Translations under genes and position numbers: made by a program
Shown here: piece by piece, positions 17,416 to 26,175 of the stretch
How positions within the stretch are numbered: position 1 is the stretch's first letter
Layout: each line of letters opens with the position of its first letter
Origin: Flavobacterium sp.
GTDB lineage: Bacteria; Bacteroidota; Bacteroidia; Flavobacteriales; Flavobacteriaceae
Reading direction: 5' to 3'
Length of the DNA: 64,000 nt
NCBI RefSeq assembly: GCF_027533505.1
Contig: NZ_JAPZUB010000001.1
Coordinates: forward strand, 1-64,000
The notes under the pieces: model-generated
Database searches by the model: none
Told to the model about the DNA's origin: nothing
The model's input: only the letters and a program-made list of their open reading frames with translations

Positions 17416-17630
17416 GAAATGCTGAGCTACATTCCAACAAAGTAACGCTCTATTAATCGTCACGAAACTATGACTGTGACTCCTGACATATTTAAACTTT
17501 TCCACATAAAAGTGCACACTTCAACTTGAAACTTGTAACTCCCTCAAATATTTCCAATTATTCCACGTTTGCAGGGTAGGTGTTTTTCTAACTTAGAATT
17601 TGTAGTTTTACACCGTATAATTTTTTCAGG

Positions 17631-18044
17631 ATGAAATATTTACGACTTCTCTTACTTTTAGGGCTTTTGGTGGCGGGAATACAACCGGTTTCAGCACAAA
17701 AATACCGCTTTAAAGCCAGCAGTTTAAGTATTATGGATCGGGACAAAAAAGGGCAGTGGTCGGAATGGTCGGAGTTTAAACCCGCCGATGTGGTTATTAC
17801 CCTTGATGGTGATAAAGACCGGATTGTGGTGCATTCGAAAGACATCCAATTGTACCGCATCACCGCCTATTATGATAAAATTGCCAACGATAAAGAAGAA
17901 ACCCTTGGGTTTGAATGCTTGGATAACAATGGGGAAATGTGTGTAATTTTGTTGGTGACCCGTAAAGATGAAGGGGGACGCATGCAATTTTACATCAATT
18001 ACCGCGATTTGAATATGGTGTATAACGTCTATAATTCGAAGTAA
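17631..18044 (+). CDS. Hypothetical secreted protein upstream of rnpA
   Basis: I do not recognise a named domain. The 137-residue product has a clear signal peptide (KYLRLLLLLGLLVAGIQPVSAQ). The mature protein of about 114 residues is predicted mostly beta, with WSEWSEF near residue 45 and 'YRITAYYDKIANDKEETLGFEC' followed by alternating strands. Two cysteines may form a disulfide in the periplasm. It lies three bases upstream of rnpA in the same frame, so the two are probably co-transcribed with the S41 protease and OmpA-family genes. Confidence 0.7.
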   Translation: MKYLRLLLLLGLLVAGIQPVSAQKYRFKASSLSIMDRDKKGQWSEWSEFKPADVVITLDGDKDRIVVHSKDIQLYRITAYYDKIANDKEETLGFECLDNNGEMCVILLVTRKDEGGRMQFYINYRDLNMVYNVYNSK

Positions 18045-18047
18045 CTT

Positions 18048-18452
18048 TTGGAAAAACTAAAGACGGCTTGTTATCCTAAAACGGAAAAACTAAAGCGGCA
18101 AAAACTAATTGAACGGCTTTTTACGGAGGGACAAAGCGTGGGACAATTTCCGTTGCGCTTGGTGTTTCTCTCGGTACCCGAGAATACGGTGCCGCTCCAA
18201 ATAGCGGTTTCGGTTTCCAAAAAGTATTTCAAAAAAGCCGTTGACCGTAATTATTTCAAAAGGGTATTGCGCGAATGCTATCGAAAGCACCAACACCAAA
18301 TCAAAGACCAGCTCATCGAACCCCAAGTGATGTTGTTTTTTTACCAAACCCGCGACCGTTTGCCGTTTGCCGAAATCGAAGCAAAAACACAACTTTTATT
18401 TGCCAAATGGGCGAAAATCCAAAGCACCCAAAAAAATGAAAAAGATGTTTAA
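18048..18452 (+). CDS. rnpA: Ribonuclease P protein component
   Basis: RnpA is the basic protein subunit that helps RNase P RNA process the 5' ends of tRNAs. The 134-residue product has the family start YPKTEKLKRQKLIERLFTEG, SVSKKYFKKAVDRN and the RNA-binding motif DRNYFKRVLREC. There is no ATG or GTG in a suitable place; a TTG at 18048 directly after the previous stop gives the expected length. It overlaps the S41 protease start by 17 bases. The rpmH neighbour usual in other phyla is absent. Confidence 0.9.
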   Translation: MEKLKTACYPKTEKLKRQKLIERLFTEGQSVGQFPLRLVFLSVPENTVPLQIAVSVSKKYFKKAVDRNYFKRVLRECYRKHQHQIKDQLIEPQVMLFFYQTRDRLPFAEIEAKTQLLFAKWAKIQSTQKNEKDV

Positions 18453-20073
18453 AAAGTATAAAAAAAGGTATGTCTTGCCCGTATTGGCGGCGGGAATGTT
18501 ATTTGTAGGCACTAGTTTTAAAGACGATTTTTTTGAAATTGCCAAACAGATTGAAATCTTTACCACACTGTTTAAAACGGTCAACCAAAACTATGTGGAT
18601 GAAGTCAATCCCGCCGAGTTAATGGACAAAGCCATCAAAAGCATGTTGGCCGATTTGGACCCGTATACCAACTATTTCAACGAACAGGATGTGGTGAAAT
18701 TCAAAATCAACAATACCGGAGAATACACGGGTATTGGGGCTATGATTTCGCGCAAAGAAGATAAGTTAATCATCAAGGAGCCCTATAAAGGCTATCCTGC
18801 GGATAAAGCGGGACTCAAAGCGGGGGATGCTATTATTCAAATTGGCGATGTATTGTTGGCCGACTTTAAAGACGATGCTTCACAGTTATTGAAAGGGGCC
18901 AAAAACACCAAAGTGGCTGTCAAATATCTGCGCCAGGGAAAAACCATGGAGACCACGATTGTGTTGGATGAAGTCGAAATCAACGCCGTGCCCTACTTTG
19001 GAATGGTCGATGCCAAAACGGGGTATATCGTCTTGTCGGCTTTTAACCGCAAAACCACGACGGAAACCAAAGAAGCGCTGGAGAAATTGAAAGCCCAAGG
19101 CGCCGAGCGTATTATACTAGACTTGCGCGGCAACCCCGGGGGATTATTAAATGAAGCGGTCAATATTTGCAGTTTGTTTGTCCCCAAAGGCGAAACCATT
19201 GTAACCACCAAATCGAAAAACGAAAAATACAACGCAACCTACAAAACCACCCGAGAACCCGTAGATCTCTCCATTCCCTTGGCGATTATTGTCGATGGAA
19301 AAAGTGCCTCGGCTTCTGAAATTGTTTCGGGTGCACTGCAAGATTTGGACCGGGCGGTGGTTATTGGCAGTCGAAGTTTTGGAAAAGGATTGGTGCAACG
19401 TCCGTTGGATATGACCTACGGTACCCAAGTGAAAGTAACTATTTCTCGCTATTACACGCCTTCGGGACGCTGTATTCAAGCGTTGGATTACGGTCGTAAA
19501 GACAAAGATGGAAAGGCGCAAAAAGCGGAAAAATTCAATGCATTTAAAACCAAAAAAGGACGCACCGTGTATGATGGCGGGGGCATTCAACCCGATATTG
19601 AAATGGAGGAAACCAAAATGAGCACCATTGCGGAAGTTTTGCAAAAAAATGATGCCATTTTCAATTACGCTACGGCGTATTATTACCGTAATCCCAATGT
19701 GGGGAATGCGATTCCTACGTTTAGCTATGCCGACTATGCCGACTTTAAAGCGTTTTTGAAAAAAGAGAAAATTAGCTTTGATACCGAAACCGAATTGGCT
19801 TTGAAAGCTACATTGGAAAAAGCGAAAAAAGAAAAAATCGACGAATCCATCAAAACCCAATACGACGCCTTGTTTGCTGCTTTGCAAAAAAGTGAAGAAG
19901 CCTTGCTGGATAAACACCAAAAAGAAATCAAACGGTTGATTTTAGACGAATTGATTCGCCGTTACCAATACAAAGAGGGATTGTACCAATACTATGTGAA
20001 AAACAATAGTGAAATTGCGCGCGCTACCCAATTGCTCGCAAATCCTTCGGAATATCAAAAAATATTACAATGA
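18436..20073 (+). CDS. C-terminal processing protease (S41 family, PDZ domain)
   Basis: The 545-residue product is a periplasmic CtpA/Prc-type serine protease. An N-terminal membrane signal (about residues 10-27) is followed by a PDZ domain (GYPADKAGLKAGDAIIQIGD). The S41 core has GYIVLSAFNRKTTTE, ILDLRGNPGG, the catalytic serine in GKSASASEIVSGALQD and the lysine in GSRSFGKGLVQ. The C-terminal third is helical and lysine-rich. I chose the ATG at 18436 over an upstream start inside rnpA. The stop overlaps the next gene (ATGA), indicating a tight operon. Confidence 0.9.
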   Translation: MKKMFKKYKKRYVLPVLAAGMLFVGTSFKDDFFEIAKQIEIFTTLFKTVNQNYVDEVNPAELMDKAIKSMLADLDPYTNYFNEQDVVKFKINNTGEYTGIGAMISRKEDKLIIKEPYKGYPADKAGLKAGDAIIQIGDVLLADFKDDASQLLKGAKNTKVAVKYLRQGKTMETTIVLDEVEINAVPYFGMVDAKTGYIVLSAFNRKTTTETKEALEKLKAQGAERIILDLRGNPGGLLNEAVNICSLFVPKGETIVTTKSKNEKYNATYKTTREPVDLSIPLAIIVDGKSASASEIVSGALQDLDRAVVIGSRSFGKGLVQRPLDMTYGTQVKVTISRYYTPSGRCIQALDYGRKDKDGKAQKAEKFNAFKTKKGRTVYDGGGIQPDIEMEETKMSTIAEVLQKNDAIFNYATAYYYRNPNVGNAIPTFSYADYADFKAFLKKEKISFDTETELALKATLEKAKKEKIDESIKTQYDALFAALQKSEEALLDKHQKEIKRLILDELIRRYQYKEGLYQYYVKNNSEIARATQLLANPSEYQKILQ

Positions 20074-20888
20074 TAACTCGTTATTTAGTCTTATTGCTCT
20101 TTTTTTCTTGGGGAAAAGGATTGGCGCAAGAAGAAATTGTGCATTCGGTGTATTTTGATTTTGACAAATCAGAGGTCAATGATAAGCAAGTAAAGGATAT
20201 GGTGGCTTTTGTTAAAGGAACCGATTCGACACGCATTGAATCCATCCAAATCTTTGGGTATACCGACGATGTGGGAAAAGAAGATTACAATTTTAAACTC
20301 TCTACCAAACGCGCAGGAACGATCCAAACCAAATTGGTTGAAAACGGAATTACCAACAAGATCATTGTAACCATAGAGGGAAAAGGAAAAGTATTGATTG
20401 ATGATGATATCGTAGCTAATTTACCCGAGAAACGGTCCAAAAACCGACGGGTAGACATCGTGATCAACCTCAGGGAATTGCCCAAGCTCGTGTTGCCAGG
20501 GTATTACAACATGCTACAAAAAAACCATGTCGTAGGCGATCACATTATTTTGGATAATATTTTGTTTGAAAAGGGGAGCAGCCGCTTGACTTCAAAAGCC
20601 AAACAAGAATTGGATAAAGTGGCTTTGTTGACGTTGCGGTATAGCAATTTACAATTTGAAATCCAAGGCCATGTGTGCTGTACACCGCCCAATCAAAAAG
20701 AAGCCATTGACAAAGATACCCGCAAACGAAAACTCTCTGAAAATCGAGCCATGGCGGTATACAAATATTTGGTTTTTCGGCGCGTGCCTAAAAATCGAAT
20801 GACCTTCAAAGGCTACGGCAATACCAAACCGTTGGGAAAAGATCCGCAGTATGACCGTCGGGTGGAACTCGTGATTACCAAAATTTAG
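20070..20888 (+). CDS. OmpA-family protein with two OmpA-like domains
   Basis: The 272-residue product has a signal peptide (MITRYLVLLLFFSWGKGLAQ) and two OmpA C-terminal-type domains. The first starts VYFDFDKSEVND and ends SKNRRVDIVINL; the second starts ILFEKGSSRLTSKAKQELD and ends YDRRVELVITK. Such domains bind peptidoglycan, so the protein probably sits in the periplasm. The second domain carries a small insert with two neighbouring cysteines (HVCCTPP). It overlaps the S41 protease stop by four bases. Confidence 0.85.
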   Translation: MITRYLVLLLFFSWGKGLAQEEIVHSVYFDFDKSEVNDKQVKDMVAFVKGTDSTRIESIQIFGYTDDVGKEDYNFKLSTKRAGTIQTKLVENGITNKIIVTIEGKGKVLIDDDIVANLPEKRSKNRRVDIVINLRELPKLVLPGYYNMLQKNHVVGDHIILDNILFEKGSSRLTSKAKQELDKVALLTLRYSNLQFEIQGHVCCTPPNQKEAIDKDTRKRKLSENRAMAVYKYLVFRRVPKNRMTFKGYGNTKPLGKDPQYDRRVELVITKI

Positions 20889-21331
20889 TTTTTGCGCATA
20901 CGCACATGGGGAATATCGTCTTCGAGATACGGCTCGCTGATGCTTTCAAATCCGTGTGATTCATAAAATTTCTCGAGATAACACTGGGCCGAAATCGTAA
21001 TGGGTTGTGGACCCATCAAATCATAGAGCGCTGCTATGGCTGCTTTCATCAATGCATGTCCCGCTTGAATGCCCCGAAAATCGGGATGCACCACCACACG
21101 ACCGATGGACGATTCGGTAAAATAATCGCCCGGTGCAAACAAACGCGCATAGGCCACCAACGTGTCGCCTTCGTAGCCTAAAACATGCCATGCTTTTTGA
21201 TCTTTGCTGTCAATATCCAAATAGACGCAATTTTGCTCTACAACAAAGACAATAGAGCGGAGTTTTAGGGATTCGTATAGTTCGTCTAAAGAAAGTTCGT
21301 TAAATCGCTTTATTTTGAATTTTGGTGCCAT
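20885..21331 (-). CDS. ElaA-type GNAT acetyltransferase
   Basis: The 148-residue product is a GNAT-fold N-acetyltransferase of the ElaA group. It has the family start LDELYESLKLRSIVFVVEQNCVYLDID, the acetyl-CoA-binding IGRVVVHPDFRGIQAGHALM and the C-terminal YLEKFYESHGFE. It should transfer acetyl from acetyl-CoA to a small amine or protein; the substrate is unknown. Its end overlaps the convergent OmpA-family gene by four bases and its start is one base from the stop of the DUF4837 gene. Confidence 0.88.
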   Translation of the reverse strand: MAPKFKIKRFNELSLDELYESLKLRSIVFVVEQNCVYLDIDSKDQKAWHVLGYEGDTLVAYARLFAPGDYFTESSIGRVVVHPDFRGIQAGHALMKAAIAALYDLMGPQPITISAQCYLEKFYESHGFESISEPYLEDDIPHVRMRKN

Positions 21332-21332
21332 A

Positions 21333-22313
21333 CTACTTTTTTACAAATCGGGTGGAACGAATAATGGCCTCGAGTTCAAACATCAAGTCGCGTTTCTTCT
21401 TGGAAGGCGCATAACAAAATCCTTCGATAAACACCACGCGGTTGTGGGCCTTATCAATAAGCGCATAATTCAAAAACGGACCGCCCATAAATTCGCGCGA
21501 CAACTCCCAACTCCCTCGGGTTTCAATCGCTTTCACTCCAGCTACTTCAGTTTCAAATTGGTAGGGCGTAAACGCTTTTTCGGTCATCATATACGTTCGC
21601 GGCACAGCCCCATGAATATAAATGCGGCCAATGGAATCGCGAATTTTGATAATACGACGGGTGCTGATTTTGGACGATTTGAATTTGGATAAAGGCAATT
21701 GGTAGACGATCAAACTTAAATTGCCGCTGGTAATCTCTTTTTTTAACCAAAAAAAACGTTTGCCACTCATCACCATTTTGTAGCGCGCGGGCACGTCCAT
21801 TGTGAGGCCAAAACGTTCTTGCAACGGCGTTAAATTTTGAAGGGTGTCGTTTTTTAAGGCTTGTTGGTAAACGCGAACTTCGGAGGTTTTAATGCGTTGA
21901 ATGATAAGGGAGTCATTTTTTTGAATGGAATCCAGCAACTCTTGCACTGTTCGCCCGGAAATATGAACCACCATTTGCGGATTAACGTATTCATTTTCTT
22001 CTATCCGAAACTGACTCTTAGGCTCGCGTTTGATGATGATAATATTGCGGCTGTTGGACGTAAACCCTTCCAATAATTTGACAGGATATTGATTCAAAGT
22101 GAGTACCGGCTCCTCTTGGGGCAATCCCAAAAACGGGGTCGCAAGTTTATTGCGAAGGGTATCGCCCACTTCACCATTCCAAAGTTGGTCGTCAATTAAA
22201 ACCGAAACTTGATTGGGCTTAGTGACTGTTGCAGCAACATTTTTGGATTGCTTTCCTGTACACGACATGCCTAACAAGGAAACCAAAAAACCAAAAAAAA
22301 GGGCATTATTCAT
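21333..22313 (-). CDS. DUF4837 family lipoprotein
   Basis: The 326-residue product starts with a lipoprotein-type signal (FLVSLLGMSC) and then matches the layout of the Bacteroidota family DUF4837. An early VLIDDQLWNGEVGDTLR segment, a central 'ERFGLTMDVPARYKM' and a C-terminal 'ETRGSWELSREFMGGPFLNYA' with 'VFIEGFCYAP' are visible. Function is unknown; an envelope location is expected. It lies directly downstream of the LysM transglycosylase gene on the same strand, suggesting an envelope-related operon. Confidence 0.78.
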   Translation of the reverse strand: MNNALFFGFLVSLLGMSCTGKQSKNVAATVTKPNQVSVLIDDQLWNGEVGDTLRNKLATPFLGLPQEEPVLTLNQYPVKLLEGFTSNSRNIIIIKREPKSQFRIEENEYVNPQMVVHISGRTVQELLDSIQKNDSLIIQRIKTSEVRVYQQALKNDTLQNLTPLQERFGLTMDVPARYKMVMSGKRFFWLKKEITSGNLSLIVYQLPLSKFKSSKISTRRIIKIRDSIGRIYIHGAVPRTYMMTEKAFTPYQFETEVAGVKAIETRGSWELSREFMGGPFLNYALIDKAHNRVVFIEGFCYAPSKKKRDLMFELEAIIRSTRFVKK

Positions 22314-22352
22314 AGTGTGAAATAAAGCCCCAAAGGTAGTAAGATTTTAAAT

Positions 22353-24668
22353 TTATCCGTTGATTTTTAACTTCATTCCGGGGCGTAAATTTTCGCCTTT
22401 GATGTTGTTCCAACGTTTAATATCGGCAATCGTTACGCCAGGGAATTTTTGTGAAATACTGAATAACGAATCCCCTTTGCGAACATGATATAATTTCTCT
22501 TTTGATTTTGATTTTGACGATGCTACACGCGATGGTGTGTCCTCATCATTGATTTCTGTTTTCTGTACCACCAATTTCATTCCCGCTTGAATTCCATTGT
22601 CGGTGATTCCGTTCCAAGCTTTCAGCTGATCCACGGTTGTGTGGTATTTTTTGGCAATAGCGCCCAAATTATCACCCCGTGCCACAACATACTCTTCCGT
22701 ACGGTACTCTTTTTGAGGTGTTTCTACTGCGGCCACTTCGGCTACTTCGCCTGAAATAATCAATTGACTTCCCACTTTTACCGCGTTGTCCTTCAAATTA
22801 TTCCACGCTTTTAAGTTGTCGATAGTAACGTTATTTTTCTTGGCAATGCTAAAAAGATTGTCTCCTTTGGCAACCACATAATAGTTCACCAATTGTGTAG
22901 AATCTTTGATGCCTGTGGTGCGCATTTTCTCGATTTTGGCCGCTTTCTCTTGTGCTGCAATATCTTCTGAACGCTCAGTCACAGGTACTTTAACTTCTTT
23001 TCGAACGGTAGTCACTACACGCTCATTTTTAACAATTTTCAATTGATCTCCGATGCCAATGTTGGTGCCGCGTAGTTTATTCCATTTTTTAAGATCGGCA
23101 ACAGAAACATCATATTTGGTAGCAATTTCCCCCAAAACATCACCGCTTTTCACTTTATGGTATTTAACCACATCTTTGTTGACTACCACTTTTTCAGTTT
23201 TGTAGGTCAGGGTATACTTTGGTTCAGGAGTATTGTTTTGAACGGCAACAGCTTTTTGCGTAGAATCTTTAACAGCTTCGTTTTTTACATTCTTCACGAT
23301 AATCTCCTCTGGCATTTTGATTTTCAATTTACGTCCCAAAGGAGCACGGTCGCTTTTTAAACGGTTCCAGCGTTTGATGTCGGTTACGGTTACATCGTAC
23401 TTGGCTGCAATTTCGGTAAGATTATCGCCGCGACGCACTTTGTGATAGCGTGTTCGGGCAATAAAATCGCGGTTCAAAGCGGCAATAGCACTAGTGTCTT
23501 TGGCGCGCTGTGGCTGTAAACGATCAAACGGTTTCTCGCGTCTGCTCTCTTCATATTTTACATAGGCATACACTTTTTCTTCATTGGAAGTAAAAAGCGC
23601 AATTTTATCTTTTGGCAAACGTAAGTAATGTGTTTCTCCCGTAATGGCTGGAACTTCTTTACGTTTGTAGGAAGGATTGTAAAACGAAATTTCATTGACG
23701 GGAATATCCAACAAATCTGAGATTTGCTTAAACGTCATGTGGCGCTTAATCTGGATAGTGTCGGTAGCAAAGTGGTTGGCAATGGCTTTATTGGGCGTGA
23801 TGCCATGTTCTTTGTGGTATTCAAAAATATACATAGTCGCCAAAAATGCTGGAACATACCCTTGCGTTTCTTTGGGTAAATGTTTGCGAATGTTCCAATA
23901 ATTTTGCTGTCCTCCCGAACGGCGGATGGCTTTGGCCACATTTCCAGGACCAGAATTGTACGATGCCAGTACCAAGTCCCAATCACCAAAAATTTGATAC
24001 ATGTTTTTCATGTATTGCGAGGCGGCTCTACTTGCCTTCATGGAATCGCTGCGTTCGTCTACATACGATGTAATCGATAAGCCGTACTGCTTTCCGGTTT
24101 GGTACATAAACTGCCACAATCCTGTTGCGCCTACACGAGAAACCGCCAAGGGATTTAAGGCTGATTCTACAATAGCTAAGTATTTAATTTCGAGTGGAAT
24201 ATTGTTTTTGGCCAATTCTTCTTCAAAAATGGGGAAGTAAAATTGGGACACGCCCATCAACCGTTCGAAGTGCTTTTTTCTGTTTTTCAAAAAGGACTTG
24301 ATGATATTTTCAAGACCCGGATTGTATTCAATGTTGAAGGGTGATTTTTCATCCAAACGACGAAGACGCTCTTTGAGCAACTCTGTGGGCAATTCATAGT
24401 CTACCGGTTGGTCAATATCAACGTTTTTGATGTCTTCCAACATGGTATTGTACAAATCCAACGACGTTAGTTCTTTCATCCACATGCTGTCAATGCAAGA
24501 AGCCATTTCGTCATGAACAAAGGTTGCTTTGATCGAATCGAGAAAGGAAACTTTAATTTCGGGCTTGACAACGCTGTCTTGTTTGGCTTGTGGTGCCTGT
24601 GTTTCTTGGGCAAAAATGCTGGCAGAAGCACAAAAGAAAAACGTTGCTATTCGGTTTTTTAAAGTCAT
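22353..24668 (-). CDS. Lytic transglycosylase with five LysM domains (MltD-like)
   Basis: The 771-residue exported enzyme cleaves peptidoglycan glycan strands. A signal peptide ends near ASIFAQ. The SLT domain has catalytic Glu168 in YLAIVESALNP, then GATGLWQFM and 'VLASYNSGPGNV'. Five LysM modules follow, each with an xGD.L..IA or similar core and a W-N pair (for example YHKVRRGDNLTEIAAKYDV). Lysine-rich linkers separate them. Five LysM repeats suggest strong anchoring to peptidoglycan. A TAGTTTTG -7 box lies upstream. Confidence 0.92.
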   Translation of the reverse strand: MTLKNRIATFFFCASASIFAQETQAPQAKQDSVVKPEIKVSFLDSIKATFVHDEMASCIDSMWMKELTSLDLYNTMLEDIKNVDIDQPVDYELPTELLKERLRRLDEKSPFNIEYNPGLENIIKSFLKNRKKHFERLMGVSQFYFPIFEEELAKNNIPLEIKYLAIVESALNPLAVSRVGATGLWQFMYQTGKQYGLSITSYVDERSDSMKASRAASQYMKNMYQIFGDWDLVLASYNSGPGNVAKAIRRSGGQQNYWNIRKHLPKETQGYVPAFLATMYIFEYHKEHGITPNKAIANHFATDTIQIKRHMTFKQISDLLDIPVNEISFYNPSYKRKEVPAITGETHYLRLPKDKIALFTSNEEKVYAYVKYEESRREKPFDRLQPQRAKDTSAIAALNRDFIARTRYHKVRRGDNLTEIAAKYDVTVTDIKRWNRLKSDRAPLGRKLKIKMPEEIIVKNVKNEAVKDSTQKAVAVQNNTPEPKYTLTYKTEKVVVNKDVVKYHKVKSGDVLGEIATKYDVSVADLKKWNKLRGTNIGIGDQLKIVKNERVVTTVRKEVKVPVTERSEDIAAQEKAAKIEKMRTTGIKDSTQLVNYYVVAKGDNLFSIAKKNNVTIDNLKAWNNLKDNAVKVGSQLIISGEVAEVAAVETPQKEYRTEEYVVARGDNLGAIAKKYHTTVDQLKAWNGITDNGIQAGMKLVVQKTEINDEDTPSRVASSKSKSKEKLYHVRKGDSLFSISQKFPGVTIADIKRWNNIKGENLRPGMKLKING

Positions 24669-24712
24669 GAAATCAAATTTAATAGTGTATTTATCAACCT
24701 CTTAAGGTTTTG

Positions 24713-24720
24713 CAAAACTA
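24713..24720 (-). promoter_or_regulatory. -7 promoter box (TAGTTTTG) for the LysM transglycosylase
   Basis: This minus-strand match to TAnnTTTG lies 44 bases upstream of the start codon, in the short spacer after pgk. I do not see a clear -33 TTG at the usual distance. Confidence 0.45.
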
Positions 24721-24767
24721 AACCCTATAACGTTAAAAATTACTTATTTATTGTAAAAATCAGGTAT

Positions 24768-25955
24768 TTAGTCCAAAATTGCTTGAATTCCAGGGAGGGT
24801 TCGTCCCTCTAACATTTCCAACATAGCGCCGCCGCCTGTGGAAACGTAACTCATTTTGGATTCCAATCCAAACTGCTTCACGGCCGCCACAGAATCGCCG
24901 CCGCCCACGAGTGAGAAAGCGCCTTGAGCAGTCGATTCAGCAATAAATTCCCCCAAGGATATCGTTCCTTTTGCAAAGCTTTCCATTTCAAAAACGCCTA
25001 GGGGACCGTTCCACAATATTGTTTTGGATTGCATGATGATGGATTTAAAATTCTCCAACGATTGGGGTCCAGCATCCAAGCCTTGCCATCCCTCGGGAAT
25101 TTGACGTACATCAACAATTTGAGTGGCTGCCTCATTGGAAAAAGCATTGGCTGCTACCACATCAACGGGTAGGTGAATATGTACATTTTTGATTTTCGCT
25201 TGGTGTAAAATTTCGAGCGCTAAATCGAGTTTGTCCATTTCACAAATTGAATCGCCTACGTTTCCGCCTAGCGCCTTAATAAAGGTAAAAGTCATCCCAC
25301 CGCCTATGATCATGTGGTCGACTTTGTCTAAAATATTTTCGATAACGGTGATTTTGGAAGAAACTTTAGAACCTCCCAATACAGCGGTTACAGGTTTTAC
25401 GGATTGTTTTAAAACACGATTTAAACTGTAAATTTCTTTGGCAAGCAAACTTCCGAAACATTTGGCTTCAGGAAAAAACTGGGCAATAATGGTTGTGGAT
25501 GCATGAGCGCGGTGGGCCGTTCCGAAAGCGTCATTCACATAAATATCGCCTAGGGAAGCCAATTCTTGCGCAAAAGCTATATCGCCTGCTTCTTCTTCAG
25601 GATAAAAACGTAAATTTTCTAACAACAAGACTTGACCAGGTTGAAGTTGAGCGGCCGCCTCTTGCGCAATAGCTCCACGACAATCGGAGGCAAATTGCAC
25701 GGGTACTCCCAATACAGCTGCCGTAGTGGCTACAATATGTTCAAGAGAATATTTTGCTTCTTTTCCTTTGGGGCGTCCCAAATGCGACATTAAAATGACA
25801 CTTCCGCCCTCGGCTAAAATTTTGGCAATGGTAGGTTGCGCCGCTTCGATACGATTGGTGTCGGTAACGTTGAATTGTTCGTCCAATGGAACATTAAAAT
25901 CTACCCGGATTAAGGCTTTTTTTCCTTGAAAATTGAAGTCGTTAATTGTTTTCAT
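24768..25955 (-). CDS. pgk: Phosphoglycerate kinase
   Basis: Pgk transfers phosphate between 1,3-bisphosphoglycerate and ADP in glycolysis and gluconeogenesis. The 395-residue product has the family start [31 protein letters not shown], the hinge [14 protein letters not shown], and the nucleotide-binding C-terminal motif [13 protein letters not shown]. Length is normal. It has its own promoter box and is the only central-carbon gene in the window. Confidence 0.96.
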   Translation of the reverse strand: MKTINDFNFQGKKALIRVDFNVPLDEQFNVTDTNRIEAAQPTIAKILAEGGSVILMSHLGRPKGKEAKYSLEHIVATTAAVLGVPVQFASDCRGAIAQEAAAQLQPGQVLLLENLRFYPEEEAGDIAFAQELASLGDIYVNDAFGTAHRAHASTTIIAQFFPEAKCFGSLLAKEIYSLNRVLKQSVKPVTAVLGGSKVSSKITVIENILDKVDHMIIGGGMTFTFIKALGGNVGDSICEMDKLDLALEILHQAKIKNVHIHLPVDVVAANAFSNEAATQIVDVRQIPEGWQGLDAGPQSLENFKSIIMQSKTILWNGPLGVFEMESFAKGTISLGEFIAESTAQGAFSLVGGGDSVAAVKQFGLESKMSYVSTGGGAMLEMLEGRTLPGIQAILD

Positions 25956-25985
25956 TCGCTTATGCTACACTTTGAAATTTTGTGG

Positions 25986-25993
25986 CAAATATA
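25986..25993 (-). promoter_or_regulatory. -7 promoter box (TATATTTG) for pgk
   Basis: This perfect minus-strand TAnnTTTG match lies 30 bases upstream of the pgk ATG. The closest TTG on that strand is about 26 bases further upstream, a little far for a -33 element. Confidence 0.5.
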
Positions 25994-26175
25994 ACGAAAT
26001 AAACGCGTTGGGGAAAGGACAAAAAGCATTGGTCGGTTTTTTAACGCTTTTCATCGGACAAAAAGAAGGGTTACGATAGATTTAAAAACGTACTTTTTCC
26101 CGAACTTTTTTAAACATTTCGGGGAACATGTTACGGCGATTTTTAATCGAAAGCACCGTGCCGAAGAGAATAAAA

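Larger units (their letters stand above)
16674..17630. other. 957-bp non-coding spacer rich in degenerate repeats
   Basis: No open frame here looks coding. The spacer holds two copies of a 190-bp repeat, a possible terminator and a GTTTCAG heptad array with an inserted palindrome. It also has two stretches of 'CTTTGTG/CTTTGCG'-type short repeats (about 17050-17110 and 17188-17222) and a final short inverted heptad pair near 17523. Such short-period material recurs between genes in this window and looks like accumulated small repeats rather than a lost gene. Confidence 0.6.

Noticed and set aside
19147..19920. 257-codon open frame on the minus strand
   Set aside because: It lies wholly inside the S41 protease gene in antisense and has a phenylalanine-rich, repetitive composition typical of a shadow frame.
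25956..26175. Hidden small gene between the SPOR-repeat gene and pgk
   Set aside because: The only frame found is antisense to the SPOR-repeat gene end; apart from the pgk promoter box nothing is recognisable.
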